Shown one piece after another: positions 17,622 to 26,650 of a stretch of 64,000 nucleotides of DNA. Position 1 is the first letter of the stretch. The number at the start of each line of letters is the position of its first letter. Below the pieces are notes generated by a model. It ran no database searches. It worked only from the letters and a program-made list of their open reading frames with translations, and was not told where the DNA came from. The position numbers and the translations under genes were made by a program. Source of the DNA: Kuenenia sp039794105 (GTDB taxonomy: Bacteria; Planctomycetota; Brocadiia; Brocadiales; Brocadiaceae); NCBI RefSeq assembly GCF_039794105.1, contig NZ_JBDIWA010000010.1, positions 37,605 to 101,604 on the forward strand, read 5' to 3'.

Positions 17622-19145
17622 TTATTCAGCCTTGTTTTTTGCGGGTATTTCCGGAGGTTGTTCCAATAAAACCTCGTTGACCTTGCCGAAAGTGTCAAGC
17701 GGTTTGTCAAATTTATCCTTATTTCCAATAACAAGGATGCTGATTTTATCCGGGTGCAAATATTTTTGCGCCACCCTTTTTATGTCTTCAACAGACACTG
17801 CCTGGATATTATTCTCATACGTTTCCAGATAGTCTAACGGCAGACCTTCGTATTCAATATCGACCATTTGCGCAACAATACTCGCGCTTGTAGTAAAACG
17901 GAAAACAAACTGATTTAAGAGGGTCTCTTTGGCATGCGTTAATTCTTCATTGTCTACCGGAGTGGCGCGCATTCTTTCGATTTCCTTCAGCGCAATTGAA
18001 ATAGCGCGATTGGTGGATCCCAGTTTGGTCTGGCACATTACATAAAACATGCCAAGGTCCTGAGATGTTTGAAAACTGCTAAATGCTGAATAGGCAAGCC
18101 CTTCATCGGAACGTATCCTGCTGGTTATTCGGGCATTAAACCCTCCGCCGCCCAGAATAAAATTCATAATCTCAATGGGAAAATAGTCAGGGCTCCTCCT
18201 GTGTATTCCCAGGTGCCCCATGATGACGTTTGCCTGATTGATGTCTTTATATACGTAGTTTACCGATTTGTTTAGTTCGTATTTGACCTTTGGTATATCA
18301 GGGACAATATTTTTCCCCTTTTCCCATCCCTTAAAAACCTCATTCAATTTCTTAATCATCGCTTTTCGGTCAAAATCGCCGGAAATACCAATTATTATAT
18401 TGTTCGGACGGAAAAATTTTTTATGAAAGGCAATCATGTCGTTTCTAGTAATTTTTTCTATGGATTCCAGAGTGCCGTCCACCCTTCTGCTGTACGGATG
18501 ATTGCTTTCATATAGCATCTTGCGAAATTCTCTCCCTGCGATTTGCAGTGGCCGGTCGTTTTCCCTTCGGATGGATTCAATGGCTTCATCCTTTTTCATC
18601 CTTATTTTGTCTTCGGGAAATGCGGGATTTCTCAGCACGTCGGCAAAAATCCTCAACCCTTTGTCTATGTCTTTTTTAAGCACGGAAAGGCTTGCACCGC
18701 CTGACTCTCTGCCTATGAAAGTCTCCACAGAGGCTGCTATGAATTCCAGTTCCTCATTCATTTTGTCAGGCGGCATGGACACCGTGCCACCGCTCCGCAT
18801 AACATCTCCCGTCAAACTTGCCAGCCCGGCCTTTTCCGCTGGTTCATAAATAGCCCCCGTTCTGATTCGCGCCGTTACATTTATAATCGGTAAATCATGA
18901 TTTTCCAGCAAGTAAAGAATTACGCCGTTATCCAACATCAACCTCTCCGCCTTTGGAGGATTAAAGCCGAGAGGTGCAAATTTAAATTTTGATAATATCC
19001 TTGCTCCTTCGGATTTAGGCTCGCCGGAGGAGGGGAGTACCTCTTTTTTGTGCTCCGCACGGAGCATCCGGAAATTGTTTGTGGAAAAAACACCTACGAA
19101 ACAGACTACACATATAATAAGATGCTGATATCTTTTTATGCTCAC
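17622..19145 (-). CDS. M16 peptidase-like protein, catalytically inactive partner
   Basis: 507 residues with a signal-type N-terminus (hydrophobic ~6-24). Two M16 domains are visible: NHDLPIINVTARIRTGAIYE at the front and SDEGLAYSAFSSFQTSQDL in the C-terminal half. Where the zinc motif HxxEH should be, the sequence reads KAGLASLTGDVMRSGGT, so zinc-binding residues are absent. The start ATG overlaps the stop of the preceding active M16 gene. In this family, an active and an inactive protein commonly form a heterodimer; that arrangement is inferred here. Probably periplasmic. Confidence 0.92.
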   Translation of the reverse strand: MSIKRYQHLIICVVCFVGVFSTNNFRMLRAEHKKEVLPSSGEPKSEGARILSKFKFAPLGFNPPKAERLMLDNGVILYLLENHDLPIINVTARIRTGAIYEPAEKAGLASLTGDVMRSGGTVSMPPDKMNEELEFIAASVETFIGRESGGASLSVLKKDIDKGLRIFADVLRNPAFPEDKIRMKKDEAIESIRRENDRPLQIAGREFRKMLYESNHPYSRRVDGTLESIEKITRNDMIAFHKKFFRPNNIIIGISGDFDRKAMIKKLNEVFKGWEKGKNIVPDIPKVKYELNKSVNYVYKDINQANVIMGHLGIHRRSPDYFPIEIMNFILGGGGFNARITSRIRSDEGLAYSAFSSFQTSQDLGMFYVMCQTKLGSTNRAISIALKEIERMRATPVDNEELTHAKETLLNQFVFRFTTSASIVAQMVDIEYEGLPLDYLETYENNIQAVSVEDIKRVAQKYLHPDKISILVIGNKDKFDKPLDTFGKVNEVLLEQPPEIPAKNKAE

Positions 19146-20647
19146 TTTGCACTCTCCCCATTTTCTTTCTTAACCAACATAGCGACGGTACGGTTTTTCT
19201 TTATCAGATATTTCTTTGCAACCCTTGTGACATCCTCAGCAGTGACTTCACTTACTTTTTCCAGAAAGGTGTTAATATACCTCCAGTCGGAAATAATCTC
19301 ATAATGCCCTATCTCGCTGGCAAGGCCGGAGGCGCTTTCCAGCCTTCGTATGAAGCTTGCCTCCAGTTGTTTTTTGATCTTTTGCAACTCCCATTCAGAC
19401 GGAGGCTTGGTTTTGAGCAATTCTATTTCCTCATAAAACGCCGCCTCTACCTCTTCAACGGTATGAGGGGCTCTGGGGGCGGCATAAAAGGTAAAGGTTT
19501 CCGGAAATCTTCCGACGCCAATGCCTGCATTTGCCATTACAGCAATGCGCTTTCCTTCGATCATAGATTTATACAAACGTGATGTTCTTCCGTCAGAAAG
19601 AAGGGAACTCAATACATCCAATGCATAGATGTCAGGGTGGTCTATTCCCGAAATGTGATATGAAATAGCCATATACGGGTTGGAATCAAACTCCACCTCT
19701 ATCCGCCGCTCTCCCTTTTGCTCAGGCTCCGCGGTCTTAACTTTTGGAGGGTCAGGCTGGCGGGGAATATCGCCAAAGTATTTTTCAATCAGTTTTATTG
19801 CATCATCCTGCTTAAAGTTGCCCACCATCACAATCACTGCATTATTCGGGGTATAATACTGTTCAAAATATCCGGCGGTTTCCGCCTTTGTCATATTTTG
19901 AATATCAGAACTCCATCCTATCGTGGGCCAACGATAGGGATGTGCAATGAATGTTACCGCATTAAGCTGTTCTATTAATGCGCCAAACGGGCTTGTTTCC
20001 GTCCTTGTCCGCCGCTCTTCCATTACAACGTCACGTTCGGAATAGAATTCCCTTAATACGCGGTTTTTCATCCGGTCTGATTCGATAAAGGCCCACAACT
20101 CCAGTTTATTTGCGGGGATGTTACAGATATAGAACGTGCCGTCAGAAGATGTTGCGGCATTTAATCCAACCGCGCCATGTCGCAGGTAGAGGGAAAATAT
20201 TTCATCCTTTACCGTCAAATCCCGCAGTTTTTCCCTTGTCGTTTCCAATTCTTTTTCTAATGCTGCAATCTTTTCATTGTCCCTGGTTTCTTTTCCGGTT
20301 TCCCATGCAATTTCTGCTACCAGTGTGTCTTCTTTTTCAAGCAGCGGTTTTTCGGCGGCATAATCTTTCGTTCCAAATATTTTCGTTCCCTTAAACATCA
20401 TGTGTTCAAAGAGATGAGAAACGCCGGTAATACCAGGCCTTTCATCCACAGAACCTACCCGGAAATTAATCCGAAGGCAGACAATAGGCGCCTCGTGTTT
20501 CTCCAGCATAAGCAGCTTCAGGCCGTTCCCGAGAACGTGTTCCTTTACGTCTAATTTGAGCGGATTGGCATGCGCCTTCAGTGAAACAAGAAAGATAACC
20601 AAAAAATTCACGATTGCAAAAGATATGAGACGTTTCGTTTGTGCCAT
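19142..20647 (-). CDS. Zinc metallopeptidase of family M16 (pitrilysin/insulinase type)
   Basis: 501 residues with a signal peptide (1-27, ending KAHA). The inverted zinc motif is intact: H78-L-F-E81-H82 in GVSHLFEHMMFKGT. The C-terminal half keeps the family substrate-binding region (SSLLSDGRTSRLYKSM). A charged helical insert (about residues 100-150) separates the zinc motif from the segment holding the third ligand. It starts the four-gene operon that continues with the inactive M16 partner, the adenosine-kinase-like protein and EamA. Likely a periplasmic peptide-degrading enzyme. Confidence 0.94.
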   Translation of the reverse strand: MAQTKRLISFAIVNFLVIFLVSLKAHANPLKLDVKEHVLGNGLKLLMLEKHEAPIVCLRINFRVGSVDERPGITGVSHLFEHMMFKGTKIFGTKDYAAEKPLLEKEDTLVAEIAWETGKETRDNEKIAALEKELETTREKLRDLTVKDEIFSLYLRHGAVGLNAATSSDGTFYICNIPANKLELWAFIESDRMKNRVLREFYSERDVVMEERRTRTETSPFGALIEQLNAVTFIAHPYRWPTIGWSSDIQNMTKAETAGYFEQYYTPNNAVIVMVGNFKQDDAIKLIEKYFGDIPRQPDPPKVKTAEPEQKGERRIEVEFDSNPYMAISYHISGIDHPDIYALDVLSSLLSDGRTSRLYKSMIEGKRIAVMANAGIGVGRFPETFTFYAAPRAPHTVEEVEAAFYEEIELLKTKPPSEWELQKIKKQLEASFIRRLESASGLASEIGHYEIISDWRYINTFLEKVSEVTAEDVTRVAKKYLIKKNRTVAMLVKKENGESAK

Positions 20648-21454
20648 TTTATACGTACTCCCGGTTATTCATCTGATAAAAATATAGAGAATTGTTTTTA
20701 AAATATTTGATTATAAAAAATATAGCGTCCGAGCCAAAAATCTCTTTACCGAAAACATGAACACTGTCTGTCAATATCAAATTAAGAAGAAAACCACCTT
20801 TTTCATTCTAAAAGGAAAGACGGCTTTTTTGCAATGTAAATTTTAAAACACACCTTTTCTATAAAAATTGGCATAGCCAGAACCAAACAAGCAGGAAATA
20901 TAAAAGGAGGAACCACAGATTGCTCAGATTAAAAAATTAAATATTCGTATTTCACCATCCTACTTTCCTACTTTTTCAAAAAACGAAGGTGTTAATAATT
21001 TTACCGAAAATGAGTCTTGAATAAAGGATGTATTCTGTGTTAGCATAGCCCGCTGTCTTGTATTCTTTTTTAGCGTAAGGATTGCGGGAACTTTTCAAAT
21101 TTACAGCATGTTAATACGAACGAGTAAAATATTTCCCCCTCCTTCCCTTATTTCTTTTCAATATAAATCAGGCTTTAGGCGGCTTTCTGAAAAATAGATT
21201 TATTTGACTATAGAAGAATAAGGGCTTCTGCTGGCGCTTTTGCCACATTTTGCATCCTTGCTGACATAGAAGGCAAAGCCGCAAACCCGAAAGAGTTGAA
21301 CCGTGAAGAACATGAAGGCCGCGAAAAAAACCAGCAAAAAATAAGTTTTTACCGTGTAATACTATAGCAGCGGCGATTCATGAATTGCCGCTACATTACA
21401 GGCTTTAATTTTTTTAACATTACATTATCCATTGGGACTTTAGGAGTTTATATC
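20648..21454. other. 807-bp intergenic region between divergent genes
   Basis: No supported gene. It holds a copy of the motif GGCATAGCCAGAACCAAACA at about 20870 (also at 63418 and, diverged, near 56990), and a TIR-like motif TTCAAAAAACGAAGGTGTTA at about 20987. The remainder is AT-rich and must contain the promoters for the M16 operon (minus) and the TlpA-like gene (plus); I could not place them with confidence. Confidence 0.6.
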
Positions 21455-22399
21455 ATGAAAAGTAAATACCTTTTTGTTGTAACAATTATTTCGGCGCTGT
21501 TTTTTTCTTTTGTGTGCCAGGTATCTTTTGCAAAGGAGCTTGCACATAATCAGGAAGCTGCAAAACAACTTGAATTGCTAAGAAAAAACCTGAGCGGGTT
21601 AACGGAAATGAAATTAAAAGATGCTGAAAATTTCTACAAAGATTTCCTTAAGGATTTAAAAAAACTGGAAAAAAAATACGAGGGAACCTGGGAGGGTCTG
21701 GAAGCAACCTTTTTTATAGGCAATGTGTACAACATGACGAGGAATTTTGATGAAGCGGTAAAATGCTTTGATGTTGTATTGAATCAGGAAGGGGTCGACA
21801 AAAATTTTCAGGCGCGAACGCTTTATTTTAAAATACAGGCCCTTCTGGGCAAGGGTGACGTTGTAAATGCAAAAAAAACTATTGAGGCATTAAAAGAAAT
21901 AGAACCAAGGGCTGCCGCCAGTTTTAAAGGAGACTTAAGCAATACTACGCAAATGGGCGTGGAAGCCCCAACGTTCAACGTAAAGGATGTAAATGGAAAG
22001 ACTGTTAACCTGGCGGACTACAAGGGTGAGGTTGTCCTCTTGTTTTTCTGGGCGACATGGGCAGAACCATGCATCCAGGAATTTCCGAAGATCATGAGAA
22101 TGTACACCAATTTGGGAAGTCAGGGGGTGAAATTCATAGGAATAAGCCTGGATAATGATCTTGAAAACCTTATAAGTTTTATGCAACATGAACGGTTTGA
22201 TTGGCCGCAGATATTTGACGGAGAACAATTTAAAGGCGAGCTGGCCCAACTTTATAATGTGCAGAATTTACCCTTGATATATGTATTAGACAGGAAGAGC
22301 AAGGTACGCTATATTGGAAATGAAATTCGTGGAATAACGATGACTGTTGCATCAATTCTTTCCGAAACCGAATCTGAGGATATACCTTCATTCAGGTAG
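21455..22399 (+). CDS. Exported TlpA-like thioredoxin-fold protein with helical N-terminal domain
   Basis: 314 residues from ATG at 21455 with TAGGAG upstream; signal peptide 1-25. Residues ~30-165 are helical, TPR-like (GNVYNMTRNFDEAVKCFDVV). Residues ~175-310 are a thioredoxin fold: FNVKDVNGKTVNLADYKGEV, then the active-site region FFWATWAEPC, and the cis-proline NLPLIYVLD. The usual WCxPC is WAEPC here, so the nucleophilic first cysteine is missing while the second is kept. It is therefore unlikely to be a standard thiol reductase; a binding or one-cysteine role is possible. A terminator follows. Confidence 0.88.
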   Translation: MKSKYLFVVTIISALFFSFVCQVSFAKELAHNQEAAKQLELLRKNLSGLTEMKLKDAENFYKDFLKDLKKLEKKYEGTWEGLEATFFIGNVYNMTRNFDEAVKCFDVVLNQEGVDKNFQARTLYFKIQALLGKGDVVNAKKTIEALKEIEPRAAASFKGDLSNTTQMGVEAPTFNVKDVNGKTVNLADYKGEVVLLFFWATWAEPCIQEFPKIMRMYTNLGSQGVKFIGISLDNDLENLISFMQHERFDWPQIFDGEQFKGELAQLYNVQNLPLIYVLDRKSKVRYIGNEIRGITMTVASILSETESEDIPSFR

Positions 22400-22438
22400 G
22401 AGCGATAAGAGATTTTACTCTGTGGAAGGAAGCATACC

Positions 22439-22483
22439 GGGGTGCATCCCGCTTTTATAAAAGAGCGGGATGCACCCCTTTTT
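22439..22483 (+). terminator. Intrinsic terminator after the TlpA-like gene
   Basis: The 14-bp stem GGGGTGCATCCCGC pairs with GCGGGATGCACCCC across a short AT loop and is followed by TTTTT. It lies 40 bp after the stop codon. Confidence 0.9.
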
Positions 22484-22568
22484 AGTTGCAGCAAATGCTT
22501 CGCCCCTACACTATGAGGCAAGCATCGCTATTATTGGAATTTTCCAAAAAACGAAGGTGTTCTGAAGA

Positions 22569-23018
22569 TTATGGAAAACCCTCTATGCCAAGTTGCTTGC
22601 TGAATTGTATTACCAGAAGTAAAACGCCAAATACAATAATCGCAATTATTAATACCCAGTCTTTTTCCTTCTTTTTTATCTCGCCGGATTTTCCAGGGAA
22701 GACGACGGCAGATGCTTCTTTTATCGATTTCTTCACTTCAACTGCTGGCGGTGTATAAACCGTCTGAAGCGGTGTTTGCCCCGATTGTTGTTGAGACATT
22801 AGCCGTTCTTCTTCCTTACCAGCAATGTGTTGCAGAGGAGTTTTTTTGCCCTTCTGAGGCCTTGTTTTTTTATGGAGGTTTTCAGAAGAGGGAGTATATC
22901 CGGTTTTGGGCGCTCTTTCACCGACCTCTTCGTGAGAAGAAGTCAAAAATTCGCCGCAAAAACGGCACTTAATTGCTTCGTCCTTAATTTCTTCTGCACA
23001 AAAAGGGCATTGTTTCAT
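22569..23018 (-). CDS. Zinc-ribbon protein with C-terminal membrane anchor
   Basis: 149 residues. The N-terminal zinc ribbon has two CxxC pairs (CPFC at 4-7 and CRFC at 18-21). A low-complexity polar linker rich in Lys, Gln, Pro and Thr follows. One hydrophobic segment near the C-terminus (WVLIIAIIVFGVLLLVIQF) would tail-anchor it with the ribbon in the cytoplasm. AAGGAT precedes the ATG. Function unknown; this architecture is common in bacteria for small membrane-associated hypothetical proteins. Confidence 0.8.
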   Translation of the reverse strand: MKQCPFCAEEIKDEAIKCRFCGEFLTSSHEEVGERAPKTGYTPSSENLHKKTRPQKGKKTPLQHIAGKEEERLMSQQQSGQTPLQTVYTPPAVEVKKSIKEASAVVFPGKSGEIKKKEKDWVLIIAIIVFGVLLLVIQFSKQLGIEGFP

Positions 23019-23038
23019 AGTTTATATCCTTATTATAG

Positions 23039-24103
23039 TCAAGCGTTTCCCTTGTCGCTACTTCTCGGTTTAGAAAAATAAATGCATAGCGCCGCGGCAA
23101 CACATAACCAAATTTGAATTACCACTACATAATATACTGCGCCCTTTACCAGTCTTGCAAAATAAGATTTTTCCGTTGCTCCGTCACTTCTACGGAAAGG
23201 GTTTTTAATCAAAAATGAAGCGGTGGACTTTAATTTTCTAATGAAACCCTTCAGGGTAGGATCGTCGCCTTTGTAAGATTTTTTATATTTGGCGGTATAA
23301 TCCGTATCGAGATGGGGTTTATATTTCTGTTCAACCAGCGGACTTTGTGGTCTTAAAGGCCTTGTTTCCGGTACAACCGGCGGTGGTTCTGGCGGCATAA
23401 CAACAACAGGCTGTGGTGGCGCCTCTTTTTGAGGTTTCACAGGCACTACAGCCACGGGTTCCGGTTGTTTTTTCGGCTCCGTTTTTGCGGCTTCAGCCAC
23501 AGGTTCTTTTTCTGCCGGCTTGGATTCCGTCACACGTGATTCCGGTGATTTAGTTGTCTCTGAAGGGGTTGTTTTTTCCGGCGCTGGCCTTGCCGCTTGT
23601 TTTGTTTCTGCCGGTTCTGACGGTTTCTCTTCCTGTTCTTTCACAGGTTCCTTTTGAGCGGGGGGTGCTGGTCTTACCACCTGCGGTGAACCACCCGACA
23701 TTGACTGCATACGCTCTTCTATCAGTTTGCGGTATTTGAGGAGTTCCTGTTCGGCTTTTTCACTCATGCCCAGTTTTTTATATGCCAGCCAGAGCCGTTG
23801 ATATGCCTCCACATAATTAGGTTTGATTTCCGTCACCTTCGTAAATGCTTCAACGGCTTTTTGGAATTTTTCCTGGCGGAAGTATATGCTTCCCCTTCCA
23901 AAATGGGCCTCGGGGTGATTGGGATTCAAAGTTGTTACCTTTTCCAGCAACACCAGAGACTCATCCAGTTTCCCCAGCTTGTACAGATTGTACGCATCCA
24001 GGTAAAATTTGTTTGCTTCGCTATTTGCGTCGGCAAATACAGAAGGCATAGTAAAAATGCCAACCAATATGAATATGGGAAATAGTCTTAAATAGTTCTT
24101 CAT
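23039..24103 (-). CDS. Exported TPR protein with Pro-rich linker and C-terminal membrane segment
   Basis: 354 residues from ATG at 24103; an upstream TTG at 24139 stays in frame but would precede the signal peptide, so ATG is preferred. Signal peptide ~1-25 (ending VFA). Two to three TPR units at ~35-135 (FYLDAYNLYKLGKLDESLVL, AHFGRGSIYFRQEKFQKAVE). Residues ~145-265 are Pro/Glu/Lys/Ala rich and probably disordered. A C-terminal membrane span (YYVVVIQIWLCVAAALCIYF) is near the end. The second TPR gene lies 44 bp upstream. Likely an envelope scaffold; the partner is unknown. Confidence 0.82.
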   Translation of the reverse strand: MKNYLRLFPIFILVGIFTMPSVFADANSEANKFYLDAYNLYKLGKLDESLVLLEKVTTLNPNHPEAHFGRGSIYFRQEKFQKAVEAFTKVTEIKPNYVEAYQRLWLAYKKLGMSEKAEQELLKYRKLIEERMQSMSGGSPQVVRPAPPAQKEPVKEQEEKPSEPAETKQAARPAPEKTTPSETTKSPESRVTESKPAEKEPVAEAAKTEPKKQPEPVAVVPVKPQKEAPPQPVVVMPPEPPPVVPETRPLRPQSPLVEQKYKPHLDTDYTAKYKKSYKGDDPTLKGFIRKLKSTASFLIKNPFRRSDGATEKSYFARLVKGAVYYVVVIQIWLCVAAALCIYFSKPRSSDKGNA

Positions 24104-24147
24104 AAAAAAAATGTTAACACTTTTACAAAAACTATACAAATTAAATT

Positions 24148-24552
24148 TTATTCGCTTCCTTTCAATTTTTCATAAGAACCTAAAGCCTTTTGTGCTTCTT
24201 CCTCCATGCCCTTTTTCTTGTAGACCTTATACATTTCCTGATAAATAGTTATAAGGTCGGGTTTCATCGTTAGCGCAATTTTCAATTCCTGCAGAGATTC
24301 ATCGGGCAGGTCTTTTTTGTTGTATATCATGCCCAACGCGGCATGCGCCTCTGCAATGTTTGGATTATTACGCAATGTCTCTTTCAATAAATGAATAGCG
24401 TCATCGTATTTCCCCTGCTGCACATATTCTCCAGCCATTTGCAGGTACGATAATGAATGGTGTTGGCGCTTCAAATATATATAAAAGCCAACAGAAGTTA
24501 GCAGCACGACAAATGCCGCGCATAGAATCATAATGAGCATTTTTTGTTTCAT
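24148..24552 (-). CDS. Small membrane-anchored TPR protein
   Basis: 134 residues. The N-terminus has one hydrophobic segment (~5-27) that anchors or exports it. Three TPR-like units cover residues ~35-125 (EYVQQGKYDDAIHLLKETL, NIAEAHAALGMIYNKKDLPD, YQEMYKVYKKKGMEEEAQKA). It precedes the other TPR gene on the same strand and shares its repeat style, so the two may work together. Confidence 0.8.
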   Translation of the reverse strand: MKQKMLIMILCAAFVVLLTSVGFYIYLKRQHHSLSYLQMAGEYVQQGKYDDAIHLLKETLRNNPNIAEAHAALGMIYNKKDLPDESLQELKIALTMKPDLITIYQEMYKVYKKKGMEEEAQKALGSYEKLKGSE

Positions 24553-24672
24553 AAATATTATTCGGTGTATCCTTCCTTTTTCCTAATGTCCTTTCTGAAA
24601 ACGAGCATATTCTCCCTTTAGTGAAAATATCATCCTTTCTATAAAGGTTCATTTCAATGCCCGGCAAAATAT

Positions 24673-26436
24673 TCAGGCAAGGCGTATGCCCAGTTCTTTT
24701 AATTGTTGCGGGTCTGCTTCAGAAGGGGCCTCCGTCATGGGACAGGTAGCTTTCTGTGTTTTTGGAAATGCGATTACTTCCCGGATATCGTCAAGGTGCA
24801 ACAGCAATGCAATCATGCGGTCAACTCCCAATGCAATTCCGCCATGGGGCGGCGCTCCGAATTTTAACGCATCCAGCAGAAATCCAAATTTCTGATATGC
24901 ATCGTTATCGTTTATCCCCAACAGGCGAAACACCCTTTTCTGTATTTCAGGGGAATGAATACGGATACTGCCTCCTCCAAGCTCCACGCCATTCAGCACT
25001 AGATCGTATGCCCTTGCCCTGACTTCTAAGGGTTTTTCCTCCAACAAAGGGATATCTTCAGACCGGGGCGAGGTAAACGGGTGATGTAGGGCCACGTAAC
25101 GCTTCGCATCTTCATTATATTCGAACAGCGGGAAATCAACAATCCATACAAAATTAAATACCTCTGCATTGATAAGATTGTTTTTATGACCAAGATGCGT
25201 CCGGAGATGCGCAAGGGATTGGGATACGACCTTTTCCTTATCCGCAACAAACAGGAGCAAATCACCGGCTTTAGCATTCATGTGCTGCTGAATTTTTTGC
25301 AATATTTCCGGAGGAAAAAATTTAGTTATAGATGAAACCAGACCTGTCTCTTCCACTTTGAACCAGGCCAGCCCCCTGGCGCCAAACTGGCTAACAAATT
25401 CCGTTAATGCATCTATATCTTTTCTCGAATAATGCCCGCATCCTGCCGCGTTTATCGCCCGCACCTGCCCGCCGGAGTTAATTGTCTCTAAAAAAACCTT
25501 AAAGTTTGACTCTTTTACAATATGAGAAACATCCTGTATCTTCATACCGAATCGTAAATCAGGGGCGTCGCATCCATAGGACGTCATGGACTCCTGATAC
25601 GATAATCTGGGGAACGGCAAGTTGACCGGTTTCCCCACAACCTTTTCAAAAATTGTAGCAATCAGCCCTTCGATAACCTGTATAATATCATCCTCATCCA
25701 CAAAAGACATTTCCATATCGATTTGGGTAAACTCCGGTTGCCGTTGTGCGCGGAGATCTTCGTCCCGGAAACACCGGACGATTTGAAAATAGCGGTCAAA
25801 CCCTGAAACCATGAGCACCTGCTTAAAGAGTTGCGGAGATTGCGGTAAAGCATATACCTTGCCATGATTCACCCTGCTGGGAACCAGATAGTCCCTGGCG
25901 CCCTCCGGGGTACTCTTTGTCAGTACCGGCGTCTCAATATCAATAAAACCCAGCGTGTTAAAATATTCACGCATCGTCTGGCACACCTTATGGCGGAAAA
26001 TTAAATGCCTTTGCATTTCTGAACGTCTCAGGTCAAGATAGCGATATTTCAGCCTTAATTCTAATGAAACGTTGGAATTGTCAATGATTTCAAATGGCGG
26101 CGTTTCGGATTTGTTAAAAATTTCAAGCTCATCGGCGAGCACCTCTATCTCGCCGGTAGCTAAATCCGGATTGACGGTTCCGGCGGGCCTGGCAGCAACC
26201 TTTCCTTTTATTGCGATAACGTATTCAGATCTTAATTGATGTGCAAGTTCACATAATTTATTTGCCGTGTCAGGATTAAAAACCACCTGGGTAATTCCCT
26301 CTCTGTCCCTGAGATCGATAAAAATTACTCCCCCGTGGTCCCTAACGCTATCTACCCATCCCATCAAAACTACCGTTGAATCGACCTCTTTTAAGCGCAA
26401 CTGTCCACACGTACACGTTCGCTTTAATTTAGACAT
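24673..26436 (-). CDS. aspS: Aspartyl-tRNA synthetase, bacterial type
   Basis: 587 residues with a strong GGAGG site before ATG 26436. The N-terminal OB-fold anticodon-binding domain includes VVLMGWVDSVRDHGGVIFID. Class II motifs follow: FIDIETPVLTKSTPEGARDY, CFRDEDLRAQRQPEFTQIDM (motif 2) and the C-terminal GGIALGVDRMIALLL (motif 3). A GAD-type insertion between motifs 2 and 3 (~residues 290-420) marks the bacterial form. Charges tRNA-Asp; whether it is discriminating or not cannot be decided by eye. hisS lies 214 bp upstream on the same strand. Confidence 0.97.
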   Translation of the reverse strand: MSKLKRTCTCGQLRLKEVDSTVVLMGWVDSVRDHGGVIFIDLRDREGITQVVFNPDTANKLCELAHQLRSEYVIAIKGKVAARPAGTVNPDLATGEIEVLADELEIFNKSETPPFEIIDNSNVSLELRLKYRYLDLRRSEMQRHLIFRHKVCQTMREYFNTLGFIDIETPVLTKSTPEGARDYLVPSRVNHGKVYALPQSPQLFKQVLMVSGFDRYFQIVRCFRDEDLRAQRQPEFTQIDMEMSFVDEDDIIQVIEGLIATIFEKVVGKPVNLPFPRLSYQESMTSYGCDAPDLRFGMKIQDVSHIVKESNFKVFLETINSGGQVRAINAAGCGHYSRKDIDALTEFVSQFGARGLAWFKVEETGLVSSITKFFPPEILQKIQQHMNAKAGDLLLFVADKEKVVSQSLAHLRTHLGHKNNLINAEVFNFVWIVDFPLFEYNEDAKRYVALHHPFTSPRSEDIPLLEEKPLEVRARAYDLVLNGVELGGGSIRIHSPEIQKRVFRLLGINDNDAYQKFGFLLDALKFGAPPHGGIALGVDRMIALLLHLDDIREVIAFPKTQKATCPMTEAPSEADPQQLKELGIRLA

Positions 26437-26650
26437 GTGTTTACTGCCTCCTGTGGATTACAAATTTCCCATTTAAAATGGTCCGAAAAAAAATAATGTG
26501 TCTTTATTGCAAGGAAGATTTAGGGCGGGATTTTTGTTGTGAAGAGAGGGTTGAAATACCGTTGATCTTTATCTAAAAATTCCTTTTTGCTGTATAGCTT
26601 ATTCTGCTATTCTTTAACTAAGGACTTGAGACTAAATTGCGATTGCCGGT

